The notes: a model not told the origin generated them from the sequence alone. A stretch of DNA of 64,000 nucleotides from DASZQL01 sp964391865 (GCA_964391865.1 CAYMNQ010000006.1:248001-312000), one strand, 5' to 3'; counted from the first letter of the stretch, positions 34,365 to 43,933 are shown. A program made the numbers and translations.

Positions 34365-36068
34365 ATGGGCCAGCTTCGGCGGGTCCTCGACACCATCAGA
34401 CTCGCGCTGACCAAGCTCACCGTCAGCCAGAAGCTGCTCATGGGCAGCCTCGGCGTGGTCATGCTGATGGCGCTGTTCCTGGTCCAGCAATACACCGGCA
34501 AGCCCACGTACTCCGCACTGCTCCCCGGGCAGCCCGCCGAGGACCAGGCCAACGCCGCACAGTTCCTCCGCGCGAACAGCATCGACTTCACCACCGCCGA
34601 GGACGGCACCATCATGGTCGCGCCGGCCCGGCAGTCGCAGGTGCTCGCGATGATGACCGAGCAGAACAAGCTCCCGGGCGACAAGCGCCTGCTCTTCGAC
34701 AACCTGATCGACAAGCAGTCGTGGACACTCAGCCAGCGCCAGAACACGCAGCTCGAAGTCATCGCCGTGCAGAACGAGCTGTCGTCGATCATCGCCAACA
34801 TGAACGGCGTGCGGTCCGCGCATGTGATCCTCAACCTGCCCGAGCGCCGCTCGCTGGGCCAGCCCTCCGCCGAAGCCTCCGCGTCAGCGACCGTCATGTC
34901 GAGCAAAGCGTTGGATCAGGCGACCGTGGACTCGATCGCGCACCTGATCGCCGCTTCGCGCGGGATCGACGTGCGCCGCGTGCGCGTGATCGACGGCACC
35001 ACCAACCGGCAGTACCGCGCCCGCGACGAGAACATGATGGCCGCGTCGACGTACCTCGAGTATGTCGCCGCCGTTGAGGATCGCAAGCAGTCGCAGCTCC
35101 ATCTGATGCTCTCGTCGTACATCCCGGGCGTGATCGTCACCGTCCACGCGCAGGTCGATGTCACCCAGCGGCAGATGACGAAGAAGAACGTCCTGCCCGA
35201 GGGAAAAGGCTCGACCACGCTGCTCACCAGCGAGACGACGACGGACAACCAGTCGAACGAGCCGCGATCGGGCGGCGAGCCGGGCGCGCGCAGCAACACG
35301 GGGCAGGACATCGCGGGCGTCGCCGCCGCGGGCGCGACGATGAAGGAGAACTCGGGCGAGACGAAGTTCGCCGCCGAGTTCGGCGTGAACACCGAGACGA
35401 TCAACGATCCACGCGGCAACCCCACCAAGATCAACGCCGTCGTCAACATCCCGCGCGGCTATTTCACCGAGATCTGGAGGAAAAAGCAGACGCCCCCCGC
35501 GAGCGACGCCGCGGCGGCGCCGGCGGCCCCAGCCGAGCCGGCCGACGATGCCCTCGCCGAGATCGTGAAGACCGAAACGGACCGCATCAAGCGCGAGGTG
35601 CTGCTCCAGATCGACACCTCCGCCGGTGCTGAAACCCGCGCCGGGGAAGTTGAGGTCTCGATGATCCCGATGTCCATCGCGCCCCCCGGCGGTGATGGCG
35701 CCGCCGAAGCCTCGAGCGTGCTCGGCATGAGCGTCGGCCCGCTGGCGATGGAGGGCATGGTGAAGACGGTCGGGCTGGGCGCGCTCGCCGTCGCATCGCT
35801 GGGCTTCATCGTGCTCACCGCGCTGAAGTCCGCCAAACGCGAGCGACTGCCCACCGCGCAGGAACTCGTGGGCCTGCCACCGGCGCTCGACTCGAACACC
35901 GATCTGGTCGGCGAAGCCGCCGAAGCCGACGCGGCGCTCGCAGGCGTCGAGCTCGACGACGACGAGATGCGCCGCCGCAAGATGCAGGAGCAGGTCAGCG
36001 ATTTCGTCAAGGAGAAGCCGCAGGAAGCGGCGTCCCTCGTCAGCAAGTGGATCACCGGCACCGAGTAA
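34365..36068 (+). CDS. fliF: Flagellar MS-ring protein FliF
   Basis: Inner-membrane ring that nucleates the basal body. The 567-residue protein has an N-terminal membrane helix (LLMGSLGVVMLMALFLVQQ), the ring-building domains with PTYSALLPGQPAEDQAN, SIIANMNGVRSAHVILNLPE and MMAASTYLEYVAAVEDR, a disordered loop, a second membrane segment (LAMEGMVKTVGLGALAVASL) and a C-terminal FliG-binding tail ending EKPQEAASLVSKWITG. GGAGG 6 nt before the ATG at 34365 decides the start over 34347. fliG begins 18 nt downstream. Confidence 0.96.
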   Translation: MGQLRRVLDTIRLALTKLTVSQKLLMGSLGVVMLMALFLVQQYTGKPTYSALLPGQPAEDQANAAQFLRANSIDFTTAEDGTIMVAPARQSQVLAMMTEQNKLPGDKRLLFDNLIDKQSWTLSQRQNTQLEVIAVQNELSSIIANMNGVRSAHVILNLPERRSLGQPSAEASASATVMSSKALDQATVDSIAHLIAASRGIDVRRVRVIDGTTNRQYRARDENMMAASTYLEYVAAVEDRKQSQLHLMLSSYIPGVIVTVHAQVDVTQRQMTKKNVLPEGKGSTTLLTSETTTDNQSNEPRSGGEPGARSNTGQDIAGVAAAGATMKENSGETKFAAEFGVNTETINDPRGNPTKINAVVNIPRGYFTEIWRKKQTPPASDAAAAPAAPAEPADDALAEIVKTETDRIKREVLLQIDTSAGAETRAGEVEVSMIPMSIAPPGGDGAAEASSVLGMSVGPLAMEGMVKTVGLGALAVASLGFIVLTALKSAKRERLPTAQELVGLPPALDSNTDLVGEAAEADAALAGVELDDDEMRRRKMQEQVSDFVKEKPQEAASLVSKWITGTE

Positions 36069-36086
36069 GCCCGGAGACGCGCACGT

Positions 36087-37127
36087 ATGCCCCGCAAGCC
36101 CGGCGATAAGCTCCCCGACAGCGCCTCCGAGCTTTCGTCGATCACGAAAGCCGCGATCCTTGTCCTGTCGCTCGACACCGAGCGCAGCCGGGCGCTGCTC
36201 CGCCTGCTCACGCCCGAGCAGGTCGAGGACGTCACGCGCGAGCTCGCCGGATTGGGCAGTGTCTCACCGCGGCTGCGCGACCAGGTCGTCGAGGAGTTCT
36301 ACGGCTTGTCGCTCGTCAGCTCGCACCAGACCGAGGGCGGGCTCGAGTACGCAAAGGTGCTCATCAAGGAAGCGCTCGACCCCAAGATCGCCGACCGCGT
36401 CGTCGCGCAGATCCAGACGCAGGTGCAGAAGACCCCCTTCGCATTCCTGCAGAAGGCCGAAGCGGCGAACCTCCTCACCTTCATCCAGGATGAGCACCCG
36501 CAGACGATCGCGCTGATCGTCTGTCATCTCCCGCACCACAAGGCGGCGGAGATCCTCATCGGGCTCCCTGTGCAGAAGCAGATCGAGGTCATCAAACGCA
36601 TCGCCAACATGGAGCAGACCAACCCCGAGGTGATCCGCGAGGTCGAAAAAGGCCTCGAATCGCGACTCGCGAACATGCTCACGCAGTCGATGGAGAAAGC
36701 CGGCGGCGTGCCGACCGTCGCCGAGATCCTCAACCTCGCCGACCGCGCCACCGAGAAGGCGATCATGGAAGGGCTCGAAACGGAAGACCCCGACCTCGTC
36801 GAGGAAATCCGCCGGCTCATGTTCGTCTTCGAGGACGTCAAGATGGTCGATGACAAGGGCATCCAGGCGGTGCTCCGCGAGGTCGACAACTCCGAGCTCG
36901 CGCTCGCGCTCAAGACCGCGTCGGAGGATCTCAAGAACAAGATCTTCGGCAACATGTCCGAGAGGGCCGCCTCGCTCATCAAGGAGGACATGGAGTTCAT
37001 GGGCCCCGTCCGCGTCAGCGATGTCGAGGGTGCGCAGCAGCGCATCGTCGACATCGTCCGCCGGCTCGAGGAGTCGGGCGAGATCGTCATCGCCGGCCGC
37101 GGCGGCGCTGAAGAACTCATCGTCTGA
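36087..37127 (+). CDS. fliG: Flagellar motor switch protein FliG
   Basis: Rotor protein that interacts with the stator and links the MS-ring to the C-ring. The 346 residues contain the FliG N domain (SITKAAILVLSLDTERSRALL), the middle domain with the conserved EHPQ (FIQDEHPQTIALIVCHLP), and the C-terminal domain with charged torque helix residues in RLMFVFEDVKMVDDKGIQAV and VDNSELALALK. MSERAASLIKEDMEFMGPVR is a family signature. It follows fliF directly and precedes fliH by 20 nt. Confidence 0.97.
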   Translation: MPRKPGDKLPDSASELSSITKAAILVLSLDTERSRALLRLLTPEQVEDVTRELAGLGSVSPRLRDQVVEEFYGLSLVSSHQTEGGLEYAKVLIKEALDPKIADRVVAQIQTQVQKTPFAFLQKAEAANLLTFIQDEHPQTIALIVCHLPHHKAAEILIGLPVQKQIEVIKRIANMEQTNPEVIREVEKGLESRLANMLTQSMEKAGGVPTVAEILNLADRATEKAIMEGLETEDPDLVEEIRRLMFVFEDVKMVDDKGIQAVLREVDNSELALALKTASEDLKNKIFGNMSERAASLIKEDMEFMGPVRVSDVEGAQQRIVDIVRRLEESGEIVIAGRGGAEELIV

Positions 37128-37147
37128 CCCCGGAGCTGCACCCCGCG

Positions 37148-37906
37148 ATGCCCCTCATCCGCCCCGCCAATTCCGACCGAATCGCACGCCCGGCCCTCGT
37201 GCTGGACCTGGGCGATCTTCGCAAGCACGGCGAGAAGCTCGTCGAGCAGTCGCGCGTCAAAGCCGCAGCGATCGCCCAAGAAGCAATCGCCGAGCGCGAG
37301 CGGCTCATCGCCGGTGCCAGCGAGAAGGGCCTCGAGGAGGGACGCGCGAAAGGCTATGCCGACGGGCTCGAAAGGGGCCGCGCCGAAGGTCACGCGGCGG
37401 TGCTCAACGAATCCCGCTCCCAGCTCGAACGCGTCACGCACGCCTGGTCGGTCGCGCTCGGTGAGTTCGAGTCCGCTCGCGCCGGAATCGTCGCCGCGGC
37501 GAAGGAAGACGTGCTCGCGCTCGCGCTCGATCTCGCCGCGAAGATCACCAAACGCGCTATCGATGCCGAACCAAAGATCGTGCAGGCGCAACTCGAAGCC
37601 GCGCTCGCCGTTGTGATGCAGCCGACACGCCTCCGCGTCCGAATGAACCCGGTCGATGTCACCGCCACCCGCGAAGTGATGCCCGCGCTGATGAAGCGCT
37701 TCGGGCTCGGCACCGACGCCGAACTCATCGAGGACGCGGCGCTCGAACGCGGCTCAGCGGTCATCCTCACCGATCGCGGCGAGATCGATGCTTCAATCGA
37801 AACGCAATTCGACCGTCTCGTCGAAGCGCTGCTTCCCGATCGCCACTCGCGCGCCGCCGCCACCGCGACGGAGCAACCCGCGACTCTGCAGGAATCGCCC
37901 GAGTGA
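37148..37906 (+). CDS. fliH: Flagellar assembly protein FliH
   Basis: Peripheral regulator of the FliI ATPase. The 252-residue product has a charged, helical central region with the glycine-spaced repeat typical of FliH (AGASEKGLEEGRAKGYADG, LERGRAEGHAA), and a C-terminal domain beginning LALDLAAKITKRAIDAEP and ending RLVEALLPDRHS. It overlaps fliI by 4 nt (GTGA), as expected for coupled FliH/FliI synthesis. Sequence conservation is loose, but position and pattern agree. Confidence 0.88.
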   Translation: MPLIRPANSDRIARPALVLDLGDLRKHGEKLVEQSRVKAAAIAQEAIAERERLIAGASEKGLEEGRAKGYADGLERGRAEGHAAVLNESRSQLERVTHAWSVALGEFESARAGIVAAAKEDVLALALDLAAKITKRAIDAEPKIVQAQLEAALAVVMQPTRLRVRMNPVDVTATREVMPALMKRFGLGTDAELIEDAALERGSAVILTDRGEIDASIETQFDRLVEALLPDRHSRAAATATEQPATLQESPE

Positions 37907-39315
37907 CCACGTTCCTGAAAGACGCCCGCGAGTCGATCCGCCGCGCCGAGCCGATCCGCGTCGTCGGCTCCGTCGCCGCGCTCCGCGGCCTCACGGTCCT
38001 CGCCGAAGGACTCCCCGCGCCCGTCGGCTCGACCGTGACGATCCGTTGCCACGGCGATTCACTCCCGAAGCTGGGCGAAGTCGTGGGCTTCGATGGTCGG
38101 CGCGCCATCCTCATGATGCTCGGGCAGACCACCGGCATCCGCGCGGGCGACCCGGTCGTCGCGGAGCAATCGTCGCCCACCGTGCGCATCGGCCCGCTGC
38201 ACCTCGGGCGCGTGATCGACGCGATGGGCCGCCCGCTGGACGAGCGCCCGCTCCCCGCCGACTCCGCAGCCGTCGCGCTCTCGCCGCCGCCGATCAACGC
38301 GATGAAGCGCGGGCGCATCCACGATCCGCTCCCGACGGGCGTGCGCGCCATCGACCTCATGACCACCGTCGGGCGCGGGCAGCGCATGGGCATCTTCGCC
38401 GGCCCGGGCGTCGGCAAATCCACGCTGCTCGGCATGATCGCCCGCCGAACCGCCGCTGATGTCAACGTCATCGCGCTCATCGGTGAGCGAGGCCGCGAAG
38501 TCCGCGAGTTCATCGAGGAAGCGCTCGGCAAGGAAGGGCTGGCCCGCTCGATCGTCATCGTCTCCACGTCCGATGAGTCGCCCCTCATGCGTGTCCGCGC
38601 CGCGCTCACCGCCTGTGCCGCCGCCGAGTTTTTCCGCGACCGCGGCCAGAACGTCATGCTCATGCTCGATTCCGTCACCCGATTCGCGCACGCGCAGCGT
38701 CAGATCGGGCTCGCCGTCGGCGAGCCCCCCGCGACCCGCGGCTACACCCCCAGCGTCTTCGCCGCCCTCCCGCAGATGCTCGAGCGCGCTGGCGCCGTTG
38801 AAGCGCGCGACGGCTCGCCCGCCGGCTCCATCACCGGCTTCTACACCATCCTCGTTGAGGGCGACGACATGACCGAACCCGTCGCCGACGCCGTCCGCGG
38901 CATCCTCGACGGGCACGTCATCCTCTCCCGCTCGCTCGCGCAGCGCGCCCACTTCCCGGCGATCGACGTGCTCGACTCCGTCAGCCGTGTCGCCGGCGAC
39001 ATCTGCGCCCCCGAGCACACCAGCGCACGCCACGCGATCCTCCGACTCCTCGCCGCGTACCGCGATGTCGAAGACCTGCTGATGATCGGAGCCTACGCCC
39101 CCGGCTCCAGCCCGACCACCGACGCCGCCGTGCAACTGAAGCCCAGAATCGACGCGCTCCTCCAGCAGCGCACGAGTGACACGCCGGAGAAATTCGAACA
39201 GTCGACCAGGAAGCTCATCGAACTCGCGCGCGAGGGCGAGACTCTCATGCACAACGTCGCCGTACGAGCCACCGCCCCGGCAGCCCAATTACGAAAGCCC
39301 GCCCGCGCGGGCTAG
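37903..39315 (+). CDS. fliI: Flagellum-specific ATPase FliI
   Basis: Hexameric ATPase of the flagellar type III export gate, related to F1-beta. The 470 residues include Walker A GPGVGKSTLLGMIARR, Walker B-region NVMLMLDSVTRFAHAQR, the GEPPATRGYTPSVFA signature, and GSITGFYTILVEGDDM..PVADAVRGILDGH. The GTG start at 37903 overlaps the fliH stop. A 130-nt spacer with the (CTT)13 tract follows before fliJ. Confidence 0.97.
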   Translation: MTTFLKDARESIRRAEPIRVVGSVAALRGLTVLAEGLPAPVGSTVTIRCHGDSLPKLGEVVGFDGRRAILMMLGQTTGIRAGDPVVAEQSSPTVRIGPLHLGRVIDAMGRPLDERPLPADSAAVALSPPPINAMKRGRIHDPLPTGVRAIDLMTTVGRGQRMGIFAGPGVGKSTLLGMIARRTAADVNVIALIGERGREVREFIEEALGKEGLARSIVIVSTSDESPLMRVRAALTACAAAEFFRDRGQNVMLMLDSVTRFAHAQRQIGLAVGEPPATRGYTPSVFAALPQMLERAGAVEARDGSPAGSITGFYTILVEGDDMTEPVADAVRGILDGHVILSRSLAQRAHFPAIDVLDSVSRVAGDICAPEHTSARHAILRLLAAYRDVEDLLMIGAYAPGSSPTTDAAVQLKPRIDALLQQRTSDTPEKFEQSTRKLIELAREGETLMHNVAVRATAPAAQLRKPARAG

Positions 39316-39352
39316 TCCACGTTCATTCTGAACGACAACTCCTCATTCGACT

Positions 39353-39391
39353 CTTCTTCTTCTTCTTCTTCTTCTTCTTCTTCTTCTTCTT
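39353..39391 (+). repeat. (CTT)13 microsatellite upstream of fliJ
   Basis: Thirteen uninterrupted CTT units between fliI and fliJ, 54 nt before the fliJ ATG. An identical 13-unit tract lies before flhB (63050-63088). The homopurine/homopyrimidine character could allow unusual DNA structure, and the tract length could vary by replication slippage. Confidence 0.95.
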
Positions 39392-39400
39392 TGCATCTTC

Positions 39401-39430
39401 TGATCCGTGTCGATCTGTGTTCATCGGTGG
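39401..39430. repeat. Spaced intergenic repeat (tgatccgtgt/cgatctgtgt/tcatcggtgg)
   Basis: Three related 10-mers in series fill the gap between the CTT tract and fliJ. They resemble the spaced ccgtg/ctgtg arrays at 2553-2580 and 63114-63149. Confidence 0.5.
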
Positions 39431-39445
39431 CACATTCCCGATCAA

Positions 39446-40042
39446 ATGCCCAAGTTCACCTTCCCACTGCAATCGCTCCTCGACCACCGCGCCCGAATCG
39501 AGCGCGACGCGCAGGTCGCGCTCGCCGCCGTCGAGCAGGAGCGCCGCGCCATCGAACTCGAACTCGCCCGTCGGCAGCGCGAGGTCATGGGGCTGAAGCA
39601 GGACCTCCGCTCCGCGCTCGCCCCGCCGCCCGGGATGGCATCGGCGCCGGTCGACATCCGCGGCGCGCGCCTCCAAGCGGGCGCAACCCTGCACCTCCGC
39701 GCCCGTGCCCAGCAACTCGTTCTTCAACTCGCCGGCGTGCATCACCGGCTCGACGCCGCCCGCGCCGTCCTGCGCGAAGCCAGCACCCGTCGCCGAGCCG
39801 TCGAACTCCTCAAAGAACGCCAGTTCCAGCGATGGAAGGCGGAACAGCAGCGAAAAGAGAACAACACGCTCGACGAGCTCGCCACCATGCGGGCCGCGTC
39901 GGCGGTCGCCCTCTTCTCAAACGACTCCGCCGACGCCCACGCCCCGATCGCGCGTAGGGGTAACGCCCCACACTGCGTCGAATCACCCGATCCGCTCCAA
40001 CCCGCCCCCGCATCGAAGCCAAAACCGCGCCCCAGCCGATAA
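39446..40042 (+). CDS. fliJ: Flagellar export protein FliJ-like
   Basis: A 198-residue, largely coiled-coil protein that begins PKFTFPLQSLLDHRARIERDA, the characteristic FliJ start (F-PLQ-LL--R---E). The coiled coil continues with VEQERRAIELELARRQREVM and helical pairs through RAVELLKERQFQRWKAEQQRKE. FliJ links the export ATPase to FlhA. The C-terminal 50 residues are proline-rich and unusual. The ATG at 39446 directly precedes the conserved start. It follows fliI as in other flagellar operons. Confidence 0.85.
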   Translation: MPKFTFPLQSLLDHRARIERDAQVALAAVEQERRAIELELARRQREVMGLKQDLRSALAPPPGMASAPVDIRGARLQAGATLHLRARAQQLVLQLAGVHHRLDAARAVLREASTRRRAVELLKERQFQRWKAEQQRKENNTLDELATMRAASAVALFSNDSADAHAPIARRGNAPHCVESPDPLQPAPASKPKPRPSR

Positions 40043-40054
40043 ACCCAGCAGCCC

Positions 40055-40741
40055 ATGCGTTCCCTCTGGACCATCATCACGGTGCTCGCCCTCGCGAACC
40101 TCCTCGCGATCCTCGGCTTCATCGGCTGGCTGAAGATGAACGATCGACTGAGCGCCGACCGCGTCGAACGCATCCGCGTGATGCTCGCGGAGACCGTCGC
40201 CGCCGAGCAGTCGCGCTCCGCCGAAGAGGCCAAAAAGACCGAGGAATCCGCCGCCGCCGCCGCCGCCGAGCGCGACGCCGCACAGCCCCCGATCAACGCC
40301 GAATCCCGCATCGAACTCGCCCGCGGCGAGGACGAAATCGTCCGGCTCCGCGCCGAGCGCGTGCAGCGCGAAAACTCGGACCTCACCAAGACTCTCCTCA
40401 GCGAGCGCGCCGAGCTCGACCGCCAGGTCGCCGAGTTCAAAAGAGAGCGGGACGAGTTCAAGCGCATGCGCGATGAACTCGCCAAGCAGGAGGGCGGCGA
40501 ACAGTTCGAGAAAGCCGTCAAGCTCTACCAGTCCGTCAAGCCCGCCCAGGCGAAAGACATGATGAAGACCCTCATCACCAAGGGCGAGACCGAACAGGTC
40601 GTCTCATATCTCAACGCACTCCCGCCCCGCACCGCCTCGAAGGTCGTGGGTGCCTTCCACGCCGACGACCCCACGCTGGCAGCGGATTTGCTCGAACGTC
40701 TCCGGAAGCGCGGCCTGGAACTGCCGCCACCGGGAACGTGA
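40055..40741 (+). CDS. MotE-like (MgtE-N domain) flagellar chaperone
   Basis: A 228-residue protein with an N-terminal membrane helix (WTIITVLALANLLAILGFIGW), a long charged coiled coil (EFKRERDEFKRMRDELAKQE), and a C-terminal MgtE-N-like helical domain: KLYQSVKPAQAKDMMKTLI, VVSYLNALPPRTASKVVGAF. This order matches MotE/YlxF-type proteins encoded after fliJ that act as periplasmic partners of MotC or the flagellar export system. It lies 12 nt after fliJ and 3 nt before fliK. Confidence 0.75.
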   Translation: MRSLWTIITVLALANLLAILGFIGWLKMNDRLSADRVERIRVMLAETVAAEQSRSAEEAKKTEESAAAAAAERDAAQPPINAESRIELARGEDEIVRLRAERVQRENSDLTKTLLSERAELDRQVAEFKRERDEFKRMRDELAKQEGGEQFEKAVKLYQSVKPAQAKDMMKTLITKGETEQVVSYLNALPPRTASKVVGAFHADDPTLAADLLERLRKRGLELPPPGT

Positions 40742-40744
40742 TGC

Positions 40745-42508
40745 ATGCCGCAACTCCTGCCGATCACCCTTCAACCGCCCGAACTCAGCGCCCCGCCGCC
40801 CATCGCCGCCCCCACAAAGTCGGCGTTGCTCGAGCGGCCGCGTTCCCGCATCGGCACCGCCGAGTCCCGCGAAAACCACGCGATTCCTGCTGATTCTCCC
40901 TCCTTCGCCGATCGGCTGAGCGAGCGCATCGACCCCGCCGATCGCACCGCGGCATCCCGCGAGCGCGACGCCAAGCCCGCCGGCCGTCGGTCGGAACGCA
41001 CGGATGCTGAACCCCCGCGTGAGCGCACGGACGAGCCGTCCGCCGCGCAAGAATCCGATCTCGACGCGCACGAAACGCGCACCGACCGCCGCGACCGCGC
41101 CCCCGACGAACCACGCGCCAAGCATCGATCAAAGGACGAGCCGGACGAGTCCGCCGCGCGTGCGGCAGGCGAAGAGTCAGCCGCAGTTCGCACGTCATCC
41201 GATCGTGCGACGCCCACCGACTCGGGCGACGAGGCGCGCGACGCTCCCGAGCAGGCCGCCGAAGCCGAATTCACGCTGACGCCCCGCGCCATCGCCGCCC
41301 GCTCATCCGGCGCGACCAATAGCGGCGCGAACCCGCCCGGCCCATCCAATCAATCGGCGGCAGCGCACTCCGCCAACAACGAGCCGACGGCAACGCTCGA
41401 CGCGGACGCCGCCGCTGAGCCGAACGCCGATACCGCCGATGCATCGGTCGGCGAAGCGAACGCCCCCGACCAGTCCGCCGCGGAGAAGCCCGCGAAGGAC
41501 GCCCGCGCCGCGCTCGCGTTCCTCGAACGCCGCGGGCTTGGTTCGCTCACGGTCAACGCGCCCGGCGAATCCGCCGAACGCGCGAGCGCGAACCGCCAGT
41601 CTCGCCAGGCCGAATCGAACCCCGCGTTGGCGGACAGCACCGGTTCGCCCGTCTCAATCACGACGAATCAGTCGCCAGGCGCGGCCTCCGATCAATCGCC
41701 ACGCAATCAAGACGGACAACCACAGCAACCTCCGCAAGCCCCCGCCGCGCCGAGCGCCTCGAAAGTCCGTACCGAATCCAACCCATCGGCAGATCGCGCC
41801 AACGCCACCGACGCGCGCCACGCGGCAAACGTCTCGGCCCCAATCACGCCGCACGCGCCGACGGACGCGGCACCCACCGCCGACCGCGCCGCGCCCGCCC
41901 CGCCGCCGAGCATCGCCGGCGTCTCCGCCCCGCACGCCACTGCGGTCCGCGCCCCGTCGATCGCGCACACCTCGCCAACCGCGAGCGCGAAAGCCGCCGA
42001 CGCTCAACTCGCCGATCCGGCCGCCGCCGCGGTCGCGCGCGGGCTCTCCGCCGTTGTAAATCAGAAGGGCGGCTCGCTCACGCTCCGATTGACGCCCGAT
42101 TCACTCGGATTTGTCCGTGTGAACATGGAGATCGCGGGCGGCGCCGTCACCGCCCGAATCGAGGCGTCCACGCCCGCGGCACACGAGTTGCTCAACGCCA
42201 ACCTCGGCATGCTCAAGCAGTCGCTCGAATCCCGCGGGTTGACGGTCGATCGGCTCCACGTCGATCTCGCCGCCGCGCCGGCCTCCCAGTCTGCCGCGAA
42301 CAACAACTCTTCGAGCGCCAATTCCTCCAATGATGACCGCGCCGGCTCGCAAAGCTACTCACACGACGCCGCCGGCGGGCGCAGCCGCGGCGATACCGGC
42401 GAAGGCCGCGACCCGCGTCACCCGCGACGCCCGAACGAGACCCATGCCCCCGCGATCGAACGCACCTTCACCGCCCGCCTCGACCGCACCTTGAACGCCG
42501 TCGCCTGA
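40745..42508 (+). CDS. fliK: Flagellar hook-length control protein FliK
   Basis: Secreted molecular ruler that switches export from hook to filament. The 587 residues are mostly low-complexity Ala/Ser/Asp/Pro-rich sequence, expected for the unfolded ruler, followed by the C-terminal switch domain: GGSLTLRLTPDSLGFVRVNM, then VTARIEASTPAAHELL and LKQSLESRGLTVDRLHVDL, which are diagnostic. The tail (RGDTGEGRDPRHPRRPNE) is polar. The ATG at 40745 lies 3 nt after the MotE-like stop. Confidence 0.88.
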   Translation: MPQLLPITLQPPELSAPPPIAAPTKSALLERPRSRIGTAESRENHAIPADSPSFADRLSERIDPADRTAASRERDAKPAGRRSERTDAEPPRERTDEPSAAQESDLDAHETRTDRRDRAPDEPRAKHRSKDEPDESAARAAGEESAAVRTSSDRATPTDSGDEARDAPEQAAEAEFTLTPRAIAARSSGATNSGANPPGPSNQSAAAHSANNEPTATLDADAAAEPNADTADASVGEANAPDQSAAEKPAKDARAALAFLERRGLGSLTVNAPGESAERASANRQSRQAESNPALADSTGSPVSITTNQSPGAASDQSPRNQDGQPQQPPQAPAAPSASKVRTESNPSADRANATDARHAANVSAPITPHAPTDAAPTADRAAPAPPPSIAGVSAPHATAVRAPSIAHTSPTASAKAADAQLADPAAAAVARGLSAVVNQKGGSLTLRLTPDSLGFVRVNMEIAGGAVTARIEASTPAAHELLNANLGMLKQSLESRGLTVDRLHVDLAAAPASQSAANNNSSSANSSNDDRAGSQSYSHDAAGGRSRGDTGEGRDPRHPRRPNETHAPAIERTFTARLDRTLNAVA

Positions 42509-42532
42509 TCGATCCATCAACGGGAACGCACC

Positions 42533-43153
42533 ATGTCCGCGATCTCCGCCAATTCCGCCGCTCGCACCGCCACGCCGACCGACGGCTTCAGCACGCTCGG
42601 CAGCGACGAGTTCATCAAGGTGATGTTCGCCGAGCTCTCGCGCCAGGACCCGCTCCAGCCCAACGACACCAGCAAGCTGCTCGAGCAACTCGGACAGATC
42701 CGCTCGATCGAATCCGACCTCGCGCTGCAGAAGAACCTTGAGGGGCTGATCCGCCAGAACGAGATCACTTCCGCCGGCGGGCTGATCGGCAAGTTCGCCG
42801 TCGGCACCACCGATACCAACGACCGCGTGCAGGGCTACGTCGATTCGATCAGCGTGACGCGCGACGGCGTGCGCCTCAATCTCTCCACCGGGTTCCAGAT
42901 CCAGCTCGCGCGCCTCGAACAGATTGTCGATCCCAATCTCGTCTCGCCCACGAACCCGGAGAACCCGCCCGCCGGCGGCGCCGATGACGACGACGAAGAG
43001 GAGCCGACCACACCTACGCAGACTCCCACCGGCGGCCCGAGCACGCCAACCACCAGCGCCCCGCCGCGCGATCCCACGCCGCGCCCCGCCGGCGGCAACG
43101 GCTCACCCGGATCTTCGCCCGGCACCAGCACCCCCGACGGCATCGCATCGTAG
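42533..43153 (+). CDS. flgD: Flagellar hook assembly (cap) protein FlgD
   Basis: Hook scaffold protein of 206 residues. The conserved N-terminal FlgD domain is present: LGSDEFIKVMFAELSRQDPL, PNDTSKLLEQLGQIRSIES and SAGGLIGKFAVG. The usual C-terminal FlgD tudor/Ig-like domain seems reduced to a short beta region (VQGYVDSISVTRDGVRLNLS), followed by a disordered acidic and Pro/Thr/Gly-rich tail (DDDDEEEPTTPTQTPT). It lies between fliK and the TIGR02530-like gene, in the usual order. Confidence 0.92.
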   Translation: MSAISANSAARTATPTDGFSTLGSDEFIKVMFAELSRQDPLQPNDTSKLLEQLGQIRSIESDLALQKNLEGLIRQNEITSAGGLIGKFAVGTTDTNDRVQGYVDSISVTRDGVRLNLSTGFQIQLARLEQIVDPNLVSPTNPENPPAGGADDDDEEEPTTPTQTPTGGPSTPTTSAPPRDPTPRPAGGNGSPGSSPGTSTPDGIAS

Positions 43154-43277
43154 TTCTCCCGGCAGCACCGTCCGGGCCGTCGGAGACGAGCCCGGTTGAT
43201 CAATCCTGAGCGCGTCGTCGGCGGAGCACGATGACGCAAACGCGAGACGATCCCCGCGCATCGACACTTCGATGTGC

Positions 43278-43283
43278 CATGAT
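43278..43283 (+). promoter_or_regulatory. -10-like box CATGAT before the TIGR02530-like gene
   Basis: CATGAT lies 8 nt before the ATG at 43292 and is preceded by TGTGC. The match to a -10 consensus is weaker than in the other four cases, and an internal operon promoter is only a possibility. Confidence 0.25.
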
Positions 43284-43291
43284 CGTCCCGC

Positions 43292-43876
43292 ATGACGCCG
43301 CGAGCCACGATGTCGCTCCAGCCCGCCGACCTGCTCCGCCGACTCGCTTCGGGCATCCGCCCGGGTGCCGACGCGCCCGCGTCGAGCGGCGCCACGCCCA
43401 TCGAGTCCACCGGCTTCTCCGACCTTCTCCGCGCCGCCCGCGCGGGCGAGCTGCGCAGCGAGCGCCCGCTCTCGCTCGCGAAGGGCACCGAGGGCAAGCT
43501 CAGCGAGAACCAGCTCGACCGCCTCGCCGTCACCGCCGACGCCGCCGAAGCCAGCGGCTCGCGCCGGCTCCTCGCGGTCATCGACGGCAACGCCGTCACC
43601 ATCGACATCGATTCGCGCACGGTGCATTCCGTCACCGCCGACTACACATCCAGGGTGCTGTCGGATGTCGATTCCGTCGTGTTTCTCCCCGCCGACCCGG
43701 CGGCGAGCTTGAAGGCACTCTTCGGCGGCGATCCCGAGCGGACGAGTCAGTCGTCACACCCCGGCGCGCCGCGCCTGCCGATCCGCAACACGTCCGTCGC
43801 ATCGTTCCTCGCGTCGCTGGAAGAGCCGCGCGACCCCGCCGCCCCAACCGCAGATCAGTTCCGCGCCGCCTCGTAA
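43292..43876 (+). CDS. TIGR02530-like flagellar operon protein
   Basis: A 194-residue protein with no membrane segment. The core FSDLLRAARAGEL, KLSENQLDRLAVTADAAEA, RRLLAVIDGNAVTIDIDSRT and VHSVTADYTSRVL follows the pattern of the TIGR02530 family, small proteins encoded between flgD and flgE in many flagellar operons. Position here is exactly that. The C-terminal 60 residues are variable. The start is 43292 or the second ATG at 43310; neither has a clear ribosome binding site. The molecular role of the family is not established. Confidence 0.6.
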   Translation: MTPRATMSLQPADLLRRLASGIRPGADAPASSGATPIESTGFSDLLRAARAGELRSERPLSLAKGTEGKLSENQLDRLAVTADAAEASGSRRLLAVIDGNAVTIDIDSRTVHSVTADYTSRVLSDVDSVVFLPADPAASLKALFGGDPERTSQSSHPGAPRLPIRNTSVASFLASLEEPRDPAAPTADQFRAAS

Positions 43877-43933
43877 TCCCGATTCACCGACTCACGCCGG
43901 GCCGAGAGAGCCCGCCGATCAGGAGCGTCACCC

